A stretch of 59,744 bases of DNA from NCBI RefSeq assembly GCF_024170405.1, contig NZ_JALJYC010000018.1:1-59744 (forward strand), given 5' to 3'. A model generated the notes under the pieces. The model saw only the letters and a program-made list of their open reading frames with translations. It did no database searches and was not told where the DNA came from. The stretch's first letter is position 1, and the number at the start of each line of letters is the position of its first letter. Source of the DNA: Neisseria perflava. Its GTDB lineage: Bacteria > Pseudomonadota > Gammaproteobacteria > Burkholderiales > Neisseriaceae. A program made the translations under genes and the position numbers. Below, piece by piece: positions 31,759 through 39,121 of this stretch.

Positions 31759-32025
31759 GTGGCAAGCGGTTGGGTGCCTGATGGCGCGGAGCAGGCGCAG
31801 ATTGACGCGTCTTTAGACGATGCGTTGGCCTTTGTCCGCCAAAATCTGCCGCAAGGCGAGAGTGCGCACGAGTGCATAGAATGCGGTGTGCCCATTCCGG
31901 AAGCCCGCCGCGCTGCCCTGCCCGGTGTGCAGTTATGCGTGGCCTACCAAGAAGCAGCCGACCGCGACCATCATTTTCAGACGGCCTATAACCGGCGCGG
32001 CAGTAAAGGCAGTCCGTTGCGCTGA
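31759..32025 (+). CDS. TraR/DksA-like zinc-finger protein within the isc operon
   Basis: An 88-residue protein with the C-terminal TraR/DksA (YbiI-like) finger: HECIECGVPIPEARRAALPGVQLC, then YNRRGSKGSPLR at the end, which matches YbiI-type proteins. Three ligands C39, C42 and C60 are present, but the fourth is Tyr (C60-V-A-Y63), from TAC where TGC would restore Cys. TraR-like proteins bind the RNA polymerase secondary channel; the acidic tip residues cannot be judged here. The GTG start at 31759 is three bases after iscU stop; the next ATG is far inside. A DUS near 31978 encodes FQTAY. Cotranscribed with iscU and iscA. Confidence 0.75.
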   Translation: MASGWVPDGAEQAQIDASLDDALAFVRQNLPQGESAHECIECGVPIPEARRAALPGVQLCVAYQEAADRDHHFQTAYNRRGSKGSPLR

Positions 32026-32064
32026 CTGCCTGTATTTTAGATTTTTGTTGAAAAGGATAACACC

Positions 32065-32385
32065 ATGATTACCCTGACTGAAAACGCCGCCAAACACATC
32101 AACGGCTACTTGGCCAAACGCGGCAAAGGCTTGGGCGTTCGCTTAGGCGTGAAAACCAGCGGCTGCTCGGGCATGGCTTATAATTTAGAATTTGTCGATG
32201 AATCCAACCCCGAGGATACTGTTTTCGAGGGTTTCGGCGCCAAAGTATTCGTTGACCCGAAAAGCTTGGTTTATCTAAACGGCACGCAAGTGGACTACAC
32301 CAAAGAAGGCTTGCAGGAAGGTTTCAAATTTGAAAACCCGAATGTGAAAGACTCCTGCGGCTGCGGCGAAAGTTTCCACGTTTAA
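32065..32385 (+). CDS. iscA: A-type Fe-S carrier IscA
   Basis: Carries clusters or iron to target proteins. The 106-residue protein has the three conserved Cys in SGCSGMAY and SCGCGES, near the C-terminus SCGCGESFHV. AAKHI and RLGVKTSGCSG match IscA. A good ribosome-binding site (AAGGATAACACC) precedes the ATG at 32065. It lies 40 bp after the TraR-like gene. Confidence 0.95.
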   Translation: MITLTENAAKHINGYLAKRGKGLGVRLGVKTSGCSGMAYNLEFVDESNPEDTVFEGFGAKVFVDPKSLVYLNGTQVDYTKEGLQEGFKFENPNVKDSCGCGESFHV

Positions 32386-32391
32386 ACATAC

Positions 32392-32447
32392 AGGCCGTCT
32401 GAAAACGGAATTTCTGCGCTGCGGAAATTCGTATTTTTCAGACGGCC
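32392..32447 (+). terminator. Nested hairpin in the iscA-hscB spacer
   Basis: A DUS pair encloses a second stem (GGAATTTC/GAAATTC). It could end most isc transcripts before hscB. Confidence 0.6.
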
Positions 32448-32467
32448 TTAATCGTTGGTAAAACATA

Positions 32468-32968
32468 ATGAACCAATACTTTACCCTGTTCCAATTGCCC
32501 GCCGCGTTTGACATCGACACCAACGCGCTCGAGCAGACCTACCGCGCCTTAGTTGCGCGTTTCCACCCCGACAAATTTGCCGCTGCCTCTGCCTTTGAAC
32601 AAAAGCAGGCGGTCATGATGTCGGCAACGGTAAACGACGCCTACCGCACCTTAAAAAGCCCGATTGACCGCGCCGCTTATCTGCTCAAAGAGCAAGGCAT
32701 AGCTGCTGACGCGCCGGAACATACCGCCTTTGCGCCCGAATTTTTAATGCAGCAAATGGAATGGCGCGAGACGCTGATGGACGCGCAAATGGATCAAAAC
32801 CAAGCCGCCATTGCCGCATTGGATAAGGAAATCCAGAGCGAGCAGGAAACATTGTACGAGTCTTTACGCGGTGCCTTTGCGCAAAATAACCATGAATCCG
32901 CCGCGCAGTTGGTGCGCCAAGGCCGTTTTTTGGACAAAATGCGCCGAGAGATTGCCGCCGCGCAATAA
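32468..32968 (+). CDS. hscB: Fe-S co-chaperone HscB
   Basis: A J-domain protein that delivers IscU to the HscA chaperone. The N-terminal J domain has the HPDKF motif (RFHPDKFAAASAFEQ) and the C-terminal three-helix bundle contacts IscU. The 166-residue length is normal. In many bacteria hscA and fdx follow; here the next gene is a lipoprotein and hscA is not seen in the window. Confidence 0.94.
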   Translation: MNQYFTLFQLPAAFDIDTNALEQTYRALVARFHPDKFAAASAFEQKQAVMMSATVNDAYRTLKSPIDRAAYLLKEQGIAADAPEHTAFAPEFLMQQMEWRETLMDAQMDQNQAAIAALDKEIQSEQETLYESLRGAFAQNNHESAAQLVRQGRFLDKMRREIAAAQ

Positions 32969-33069
32969 AGACCTTTAATCCGAAATCAGGCCGTCTGAAA
33001 AAAATTTTGCCATCAGCCGTATTTTTATGTTAAAAAACGCTAATAGCATATCAACTTCAGATGACCCTT

Positions 33070-33780
33070 ATGAAATCGATTTATTGCCTCTTGCTGTCCA
33101 GCCTGCTGCTGACTGCCTGCCAAAGCTATCAGGAAAACCAAAGCCGCCGCAGTAAAATGGCGCAATTCGTGCTGAACCACCCTGTCGCAGCGCAAGCCAT
33201 CGGCGCAGAAGATAAAAAATCCACCAACATCAGCAGCAATGCCAAGCGCTTGGCTGCCCGCACCGGTTTGGACGATACCGCCAACGGCGACGGCCACGCC
33301 ACCCAAGTCAATGCCGTGCGCAATACTTTGTGGCAAGCGGCGATTGCGTCCCAATTCGACAGCGAAATTGCACAAAAAGCCGGCAATGCCTACCTGAGTG
33401 ATATGGAAGCCCGCCACGGTAAAAACAGCTATTACAGCCGTTTGGCTGCCGACCAAGCCGTTGATCTGCGCAACAACCACATCGGGCGCAGTATCGGCAG
33501 CGGCAAGCCGGATGCAGACATGAAATCGCTGACCCAAAGCGTTCTGTTTTACTACCACAAAGTCGGCTTGTGGATCGCTACCCAAGTCAAGGAAGACGGC
33601 CGCAGCGTTTGGCGTATCAGTCAGAACAAATTAAGCAAAGCCGACTACAAACGCGCTTTGAAAAACCTTGAGCCGCTCAACAAAGACGGCATGAATGCCA
33701 ATGAAGAGCAGCAGTATAAATCCGGCACTTTGCGCGAGATTAAAAAATCGGTTCAAGCCATCGGCAAAGTGGAAGACTGA
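33070..33780 (+). CDS. Lipoprotein with a DUF6973-like domain
   Basis: The start MKSIYCLLLSSLLLTAC gives a signal peptide ending in a lipobox (LTAC), so the mature protein is lipidated at that Cys, probably in the outer membrane. The 236-residue protein has a region H-x-x-x-x-N-A-x-R-N-x-x-W (HATQVNAVRNTLW), an HG/EA helix (DMEARHG) and DQAVDLRNNHIGRSIG. This spacing resembles DUF6973, a domain without a known function. An alternative ATG at 33061 is three codons earlier. The family call is tentative. Confidence 0.6.
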   Translation: MKSIYCLLLSSLLLTACQSYQENQSRRSKMAQFVLNHPVAAQAIGAEDKKSTNISSNAKRLAARTGLDDTANGDGHATQVNAVRNTLWQAAIASQFDSEIAQKAGNAYLSDMEARHGKNSYYSRLAADQAVDLRNNHIGRSIGSGKPDADMKSLTQSVLFYYHKVGLWIATQVKEDGRSVWRISQNKLSKADYKRALKNLEPLNKDGMNANEEQQYKSGTLREIKKSVQAIGKVED

Positions 33781-34134
33781 TTCAGACGGCCTTCTGTTTA
33801 ATTCGGCCTTGCTGTTTACTCCGCTGCCCATGCGTTTTACCATTTAGCCCATTATTATCCGAGCTGTTGCTGCCAGGGTCTGTGAACATTTCATCCGCGA
33901 AACAGATTTTTGAGTAAAAAACACCAATGCAAGGCAAGTACTCAAAGAGGGCGGTTTTACACGCTACGCTAGTAAAACCAGCCAGCGCAGCAAGGTTGTA
34001 TGTGCACCTTGCGAGCATTTTTAACGCGGCAGGCGTGTCTTTCCGTCCAAAAGATGTCGCGCGATGAAATGTTCACAGACCCTAAGCCGTCTGAAATGCC
34101 GGCGGCAGCAGCTTTTGTACAGAAAGGCCGTACC
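33781..34134. other. Intergenic region with a MITE, no recognised gene
   Basis: 354 bases: single uptake sequence at 33782-33793, family B MITE at 33875-34083, a second single DUS at 34086, and then the hemB ribosome-binding region. Open frames through it come from the MITE. Confidence 0.7.
33875..34083. mobile_element. MITE, family B copy 2 (209 bp)
   Basis: Terminal repeats AGGGTCTGTGAACATTTCATC and GATGAAATGTTCACAGACCCT are perfect complements over 21 bp. The interior is longer than in copy 1 by about 47 bases and carries its own hairpin (GGTTTTAC near 33953 with GTAAAACC near 33971). No open frame resembles a transposase. Confidence 0.8.
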
Positions 34135-35136
34135 ATGAATTTCCCGCCCCGTTTTGTTTCCAATACCCGTATGCGCCGTATGCGCAAAGACGATTTCTCC
34201 CGCCGCTTAATGCGCGAGCATACGTTAACGGCGGATGACTTTATCTATCCCGTGTTTGTCTTAGAAGGCAAAAATCAGGAAGAAGCCGTCGCCTCCATGC
34301 CAGGCGTGAAACGCCAAAGTTTGGACAAACTGCTGTTTACCGCCGAAGAAGCCCTGAATTTGGGCATTCCCATACTGGCGCTGTTTCCGGTGGTTACGCA
34401 AAACAAAACCGAGCTGGCCGAGGAAGCTTACAATCCCGAAGGTTTGGTGCCGACCGTGGTGCGCGCCTTGCGCGAAAAATTCCCCGAATTGGGCATTATG
34501 ACCGATGTCGCGCTTGACCCTTACACGATTCACGGCCAAGACGGTCTGACCGACAGCAACGGCTACGTGTTAAACGACGAAACCATTGATGTATTGGTCA
34601 AACAGGCGCTGTGCCATGCCGAGGCCGGTGCGCAAGTGGTCGCACCTTCAGACATGATGGACGGTCGCATTCTCGCCATCCGCGAGGCATTGGAAGACGC
34701 AGGCCATATCCACACGCGCATTATGGCCTATTCCGCCAAATACGCCTCCGCCTTCTACGGCCCGTTCCGCGATGCAGTCGGCAGCTCGTCGGCACTGGGT
34801 AAGGCGGATAAGAAAACCTACCAAATGGATCCGGCTAACAGCAACGAAGCCTTGCAAGAAGTTGCGCTGGATATTCAAGAAGGCGCGGATATGGTGATGG
34901 TTAAACCCGGTCTGCCGTATTTGGATGTAGTGCGCCGCGTGAAAGACGAGTTTGGCGTACCGACCTACGCCTATCAGGTATCGGGCGAATACGCCATGTT
35001 GCAGGCCGCGATTCAAAACGGCTGGCTAGACGGCGACAAAGTGATTTTGGAAAGCCTGCTGGCCTTCAAACGCGCCGGTGCTGATGGTATTCTGACCTAC
35101 TATGCTATTGAAGCAGCCAAACTGCTGCGTAAATAA
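34135..35136 (+). CDS. hemB: Delta-aminolevulinic acid dehydratase (porphobilinogen synthase)
   Basis: Condenses two ALA molecules to porphobilinogen in heme synthesis. The start MNFPPRFVSNTRMRRMRKD (34135) is conserved; an open frame upstream to 34000 is made by the MITE. Active-site lysines are in IMAYSAKYASAFYGPFRDA and VMVKPGLPYLD. The cysteines of the zinc-rich site (DVCLC-like) are absent, and TDVALDPYT indicates the magnesium/other-metal class. 333 residues, the usual size. A 19-bp terminator follows. Confidence 0.96.
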   Translation: MNFPPRFVSNTRMRRMRKDDFSRRLMREHTLTADDFIYPVFVLEGKNQEEAVASMPGVKRQSLDKLLFTAEEALNLGIPILALFPVVTQNKTELAEEAYNPEGLVPTVVRALREKFPELGIMTDVALDPYTIHGQDGLTDSNGYVLNDETIDVLVKQALCHAEAGAQVVAPSDMMDGRILAIREALEDAGHIHTRIMAYSAKYASAFYGPFRDAVGSSSALGKADKKTYQMDPANSNEALQEVALDIQEGADMVMVKPGLPYLDVVRRVKDEFGVPTYAYQVSGEYAMLQAAIQNGWLDGDKVILESLLAFKRAGADGILTYYAIEAAKLLRK

Positions 35137-35146
35137 TCATCTGCAT

Positions 35147-35190
35147 ACAGCAAGGCCGTCTGAATCTTGATATTCAGACGGCCTTGCTGT
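35147..35190 (+). terminator. Terminator of hemB
   Basis: 19-bp perfect stem ACAGCAAGGCCGTCTGAAT and its complement around six bases, followed by TTTT. Confidence 0.85.
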
Positions 35191-35413
35191 TTTCAGCATA
35201 ACCTGATTCATAAGATATTCAAATTTTTCATACCGTAAGCCTGTTTCTATTGGTGCGACGCTTACACTATCTTTACACTACATTTGATTACACCTATACT
35301 CTACCCATCCTGTGCCGGTTTCCATCTGCGCCATTTTATTCTCGGCGGCAAACCGGCACGGATAGCCAAACAACAAACTTTACCGTCAAACCACCCAAGG
35401 GAAGGAGTGCCAA
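35191..35413 (+). promoter_or_regulatory. Leader of the SLC13 transporter gene
   Basis: No gene. A 9-bp stem TGCCGGTTT (35313-35321) pairs with AAACCGGCA (35350-35358), 55 bases before the ATG, and GGGAAGGAG provides the ribosome-binding site. Confidence 0.45.
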
Positions 35414-36829
35414 ATGGATTTGCATGCCCAAGACAAAACCAAACATCCTGAAACGGCTGAAACGCTGAGCGGTCGCGCACCCGTTACCGATTTCAAAGGT
35501 TTGCTGACCACCATCATCGCCGCCGTTGTCTGCTACGGCATTTTTCACATCCTACCCTATGATGCAAATGCAAACAAAGGCATTGCCCTGCTGATTTTCG
35601 TGGCGATTTTATGGTTTACCGAAGCGGTGCATATTACCGTTACCGCACTGATGATTCCGGTTGCCGCCGTCATTCTCGGCTTCCCCGACACCAACATCAA
35701 AAAAGCGATGGCTGGTTTTGCAGACCCAACGATTTACATTTTCTTCGGCGGCTTCGCGCTGGCGGCTGCCTTGCACATGCAGCGGCTTGACCGAAAAATC
35801 GCCGTTACCCTGCTGCGCCTGTCACGCGGCAATATGAAAGCGGCGGTATTGATGTTGTTCGGCGTAACCGCTTTCCTATCGATGTGGATCAGCAACACCG
35901 CCACCGCCGCCATGATGTTGCCGCTGGCCATGGGCATGATGGATCACATGGACAAAGAAAAAGAGCGCAAAACCTATGTATTTGTATTACTCGGCATTGC
36001 CTACTGCGCCAATATCGGCGGTTTGGGCACGGTCGTCGGTTCGCCGCCGAACATGATTGCCGCCAAAGCCCTGAATTTGGACTTCGTCGGCTGGATGAAA
36101 CTCGGCCTGCCGATGATGATATTGATTCTGCCCTTAATGCTGTTTTCCATGTATGTGATTTTGAAACCGAACCTCAACGAGCGCGTGGAAATTAAAGACG
36201 AGTCGATTCCGTGGACATTGCACCGCGTAATTGCACTGCTGATTTTCTTGGCCGCAGCCGTTGCTTGGATTTTCAGTTCCAAAATCAAAGCCGCATTCAG
36301 CATCGACAATCCCGATACCGTGATTGCGCTGCTTGCCGCCATTGCCGTGGTCGTGTTCGGCGTGGCACGTTGGAAAGAAGTCGCCCGCAGCACCGACTGG
36401 GGTGTATTGATGCTGTTCGGCGGCGGTATCAGCCTGAGTGCGCTGCTGCAATCTTCCGGCGCATCGTTGGCACTCGGCCAGCAAGTCGCCACCACCCTTA
36501 TCCACGCCCATCCGCTACTGGTGATTTTCGTGGTTGCCGCCTTTATCATCTTCCTGACCGAATTTACCAGCAACACTGCCTCCGCCGCCCTGCTCGTACC
36601 AATTTTCGCCAGCATTGCCACGCAAATGGGTTTGCCTGAAGAAGTATTGGTGTTTGTCATCGGTATCGGCGCATCCTGCGCGTTTATGCTGCCGGTGGCC
36701 ACACCGCCAAATGCGATTGTGTTCGGTACTGGTTTGATTAAGCAGAAAGAAATGATGAATGTCGGTATGCTGCTGAATATCCTGTGTATCGTATTGGTTT
36801 CTCTGTGGGCTTATTTCGTGGTGATGTAA
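35414..36829 (+). CDS. SLC13 (DASS) family sodium/anion symporter
   Basis: A 471-residue membrane protein with about 11-12 helices. The two inverted structural repeats each carry the Ser-Asn-Thr signature of the family: WISNTATAAMMLP (about 155-167) and FTSNTASAALLVP (about 387-399), which form the sodium and substrate sites. GSPPNMIAAK and ATPPNAIVFGTG are also conserved. Members carry dicarboxylates, citrate or sulfate; the sequence does not decide. The first ~30 residues are hydrophilic. It has its own leader and terminator. Confidence 0.87.
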   Translation: MDLHAQDKTKHPETAETLSGRAPVTDFKGLLTTIIAAVVCYGIFHILPYDANANKGIALLIFVAILWFTEAVHITVTALMIPVAAVILGFPDTNIKKAMAGFADPTIYIFFGGFALAAALHMQRLDRKIAVTLLRLSRGNMKAAVLMLFGVTAFLSMWISNTATAAMMLPLAMGMMDHMDKEKERKTYVFVLLGIAYCANIGGLGTVVGSPPNMIAAKALNLDFVGWMKLGLPMMILILPLMLFSMYVILKPNLNERVEIKDESIPWTLHRVIALLIFLAAAVAWIFSSKIKAAFSIDNPDTVIALLAAIAVVVFGVARWKEVARSTDWGVLMLFGGGISLSALLQSSGASLALGQQVATTLIHAHPLLVIFVVAAFIIFLTEFTSNTASAALLVPIFASIATQMGLPEEVLVFVIGIGASCAFMLPVATPPNAIVFGTGLIKQKEMMNVGMLLNILCIVLVSLWAYFVVM

Positions 36830-36852
36830 AGCCGCCGGATTTTCCTACAAAA

Positions 36853-36889
36853 CAAGGCCGTCTGAAAATTATGTTTTCAGACGGCCTTG
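36853..36889 (+). terminator. Paired-DUS terminator after the SLC13 gene
   Basis: 16-bp perfect stem CAAGGCCGTCTGAAAA and its complement around five bases. Confidence 0.7.
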
Positions 36890-36946
36890 AATTTTCCGAT
36901 TGGCCGCCCCATCTTCCCAAAGATTTTCCAACGAAAGGATTGCCTC

Positions 36947-37456
36947 ATGATTATTCTACACACCACCAAAGGCGACATCAAAATCGAATTGGATTTTGAC
37001 AAAGCGCCCGTTACTGCCGCCAACTTCGAGCAATATGTGAAAGACGGCTTTTACGACGGCGTGATTTTCCACCGCGTGATTTCCGGCTTTATGATTCAAG
37101 GCGGCGGCATGACGGCCGATATGGAAGAAAAAGACACCCGCGCACCGATTCAAAACGAAGCGGGCAACGGTCTGTCTAACGACAAATACACCATCGCTAT
37201 GGCGCGTACTTCCGATCCGCATTCTGCCAGCGCGCAATTTTTCATCAACACCAACAACAACGTATTCCTGAACCACAAAGCCAAAGAGATGTACGGCCGC
37301 AATGTGGTGCAAGATTGGGGTTATGCTGTGTTTGGTAAAGTGGTGGACGGTTTCGACGTGGTGGATGCGATTGAAAAAGTGGCCACCAAACGCCACGGCT
37401 TCCACGATGATGTGCCGAGTGAGCCGATTGTGATTACCAAAGCCGAAGTGGTTTAA
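36947..37456 (+). CDS. ppiB: Peptidyl-prolyl cis-trans isomerase B (cyclophilin)
   Basis: A cytoplasmic cyclophilin without a signal peptide. The start MIILHTTKGDIKIEL (36947) is the conserved N-terminus and follows GAAAGGA; an upstream ATG at 36887 lies in DUS-flanking DNA. Catalytic Arg and the ring-binding motifs FHRVISGFMIQGGG, MARTSDPHSASAQFFIN and VFGKVVDGFDVVD are present. 169 residues, usual for PpiB. Confidence 0.94.
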   Translation: MIILHTTKGDIKIELDFDKAPVTAANFEQYVKDGFYDGVIFHRVISGFMIQGGGMTADMEEKDTRAPIQNEAGNGLSNDKYTIAMARTSDPHSASAQFFINTNNNVFLNHKAKEMYGRNVVQDWGYAVFGKVVDGFDVVDAIEKVATKRHGFHDDVPSEPIVITKAEVV

Positions 37457-37474
37457 AGCATAACGGTTTCGCCA

Positions 37475-37516
37475 ACAAAAAAAGCAACGCTGTTGAAACA
37501 GCGTTGCTTTTTTTGT
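37475..37516 (+). terminator. Intrinsic terminator of ppiB
   Basis: A 20-bp stem, core GCAACGCTGTT/AACAGCGTTGC, with a seven-T run on the 3' side; the closest to a classical terminator in the window. Confidence 0.92.
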
Positions 37517-37536
37517 TTTCAAACATATCAGGCATG

Positions 37537-37562
37537 TTCAGACGGCCTCGATGCCGTCTGAA
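37537..37562. repeat. Head-on DUS pair between ppiB and ndh
   Basis: TTCAGACGGC and GCCGTCTGAA six bases apart, the second being an AT-type DUS. It may terminate ndh from the other side. Confidence 0.6.
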
Positions 37563-37590
37563 AAACATCCCCGATTAATGCAATGCTTGA

Positions 37591-38874
37591 TTAATGCAAT
37601 TTCAGACGGCCTGAAACGCGTTTTTGCGCAAAGCGAGACAAGGCCAGCAAAATAGTTTTGCGGATACCGATAATTGCTTTGTGGTGCATTAAGTGCAGCG
37701 ACATATACATGTATTTTGCAATCAAACCTTCGATAAAGAAGCTGCCGCCCGACAAACTGCCCATCAGGTTGCCGACACCGTGGTTAGTACCCAAAGACAC
37801 CAGCGATCCGGAATCTTTATACACAAATTCTTTATTAAAATCACGGCCTTTTTCATACGCCATCAGCAAATCACACAAGAAATCCGCCTGCTGGTGCGCG
37901 GCTTGGGCGCGGGCGGGGACGAATTTGCCGTCCTCCCATTCGCAAGCGGCGCAATCACCCATCGCATACACGCCGTCAGCCGGGGTTTGCAGTTGGCGGT
38001 TGACCTCAAACTGGTTGATACGGTTAACCGGCAAGCCGTATTCTTGGTTGCGGTCGGCTGCCTTGATACCCGCCGCCCACACAATCACATCCGCCGCCAA
38101 ATCGCCTTGATCGGTTTCCACTCGATCCGAATGCAAACCCAATACGCGAGTACCGGTCATCACTTTGATGTGTTTCTGGCGCAGCGCCTGAATCGCCTGC
38201 GCAGATACTTTTTCCGGCAGCCCCGACAACACGCGTGGCGCGGCTTCTACCAAGGTAATTTCAATGCGGAAACGCTGGCCAGAGCCGCTGTTGTCCTGAA
38301 TTTCGTGATAGGCTTCCATCATTTCGGCCGACAGCTCCACGCCGGTAGCGCCTGCGCCGACAATCACCACGCTCAGGCGTTTGTCTTCCGAATAAGCGGC
38401 ACGCGCAAACAGGTTGAGCAGGTGGGCATGGAATTCTTGCGCATCTTGCGCGTTTTCCAACACGTAGGCATGTTCGCTGCCGGGGGTATTGAAGAAATTG
38501 GATCCGCTGCCGATGGCCAAGATGCAGCGGTCGAAGGTCACATGACGCTCGGGAATAATCAGCTCGCCGCCGTGTTGGTTGTGCACTTCTTTCAGGGTCA
38601 GTTTCTTCGCCTGCGGGTCGAATTTAATCAGCTCGCCCACCATAAAGCTGAAGTGGTTGGAACGCGCCAAAATGCTGTAAGACAAGCCTTCTTGCTGCGG
38701 GTTGAGCGTACCGGCCGCCACTTCGTGCAGCGTCGGTTTCCAAATGTGGAACACCGAGCGGTCAATCAGCAAAACTTTTTCCGGACCGACTTTGCGCCCC
38801 ATCGCGCGCCCGAGTTTGGACGCCAGTTCCAAGCCGCCGGCGCCGCCGCCGACAACAACGATATCATAATGCAT
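37591..38874 (-). CDS. ndh: Type II NADH:quinone oxidoreductase
   Basis: NDH-2 passes electrons from NADH through FAD to quinone without pumping protons. The 427-residue protein has the FAD Rossmann motif VVVGGGAGGLELASKLG at the N-terminus, NADH motif VVIVGAGATGVELSAEM (about 172-188) and GVYAMGDCAACEW, which holds the FAD-binding Asp. The C-terminal amphipathic segment is KTILLALSRFAQKRVSGRLKLH; its end is encoded by a DUS. It is a single gene, with a -10 element TATAAT about 100 bases upstream. Confidence 0.9.
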   Translation of the reverse strand: MHYDIVVVGGGAGGLELASKLGRAMGRKVGPEKVLLIDRSVFHIWKPTLHEVAAGTLNPQQEGLSYSILARSNHFSFMVGELIKFDPQAKKLTLKEVHNQHGGELIIPERHVTFDRCILAIGSGSNFFNTPGSEHAYVLENAQDAQEFHAHLLNLFARAAYSEDKRLSVVIVGAGATGVELSAEMMEAYHEIQDNSGSGQRFRIEITLVEAAPRVLSGLPEKVSAQAIQALRQKHIKVMTGTRVLGLHSDRVETDQGDLAADVIVWAAGIKAADRNQEYGLPVNRINQFEVNRQLQTPADGVYAMGDCAACEWEDGKFVPARAQAAHQQADFLCDLLMAYEKGRDFNKEFVYKDSGSLVSLGTNHGVGNLMGSLSGGSFFIEGLIAKYMYMSLHLMHHKAIIGIRKTILLALSRFAQKRVSGRLKLH

Positions 38875-38975
38875 GTGTGTGCCTCTAATAAAAGGTTAAG
38901 GTCAAAGGGAAAACAGATTTTTGGTTGTGTTTGTATTTTTTGGTATTTGTATCGGTATCTTTTTTCGCGGCGGCT

Positions 38976-38981
38976 ATTATA
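38976..38981 (-). promoter_or_regulatory. Candidate -10 of ndh
   Basis: TATAAT on the minus strand inside GGCTATAATAGCC, a 13-base near-palindrome. No good -35 is seen 16-18 bases upstream, so it may need an activator. Confidence 0.4.
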
Positions 38982-39018
38982 GCCATTTTTGCCGTTTCTT
39001 TGCGGAAAAAGCACATAA

Positions 39019-39066
39019 AAGGCCGTCTGAAAAAGTAAACCGCAATTTACAGTTTCAGACGGCCTT
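39019..39066 (-). terminator. Paired-DUS terminator after the trans-sulfuration gene
   Basis: 14-bp perfect stem AAGGCCGTCTGAAA and its complement, 54 bases past the stop. Confidence 0.65.
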
Positions 39067-39097
39067 GTGCGGAAAACCGCTTAGCCGCACATCTTAT

Positions 39098-39121
39098 CAT
39101 CGGCTCATCGGCTCATCGGCT
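39098..39121. repeat. Three tandem copies of CATCGGCT
   Basis: An 8-bp unit repeated three times without change, ending at the first base of the downstream stop codon (39121-39123, minus strand). Confidence 0.85.

Noticed and set aside
34000..34134. An N-terminal extension of HemB
   Set aside because: The extra residues are encoded by the family B MITE and a DUS. The conserved start is at 34135.
39098..39121. A CRISPR-like or phase-variable repeat
   Set aside because: Only three units of 8 bp with no spacers, outside the coding frame apart from the stop codon base.
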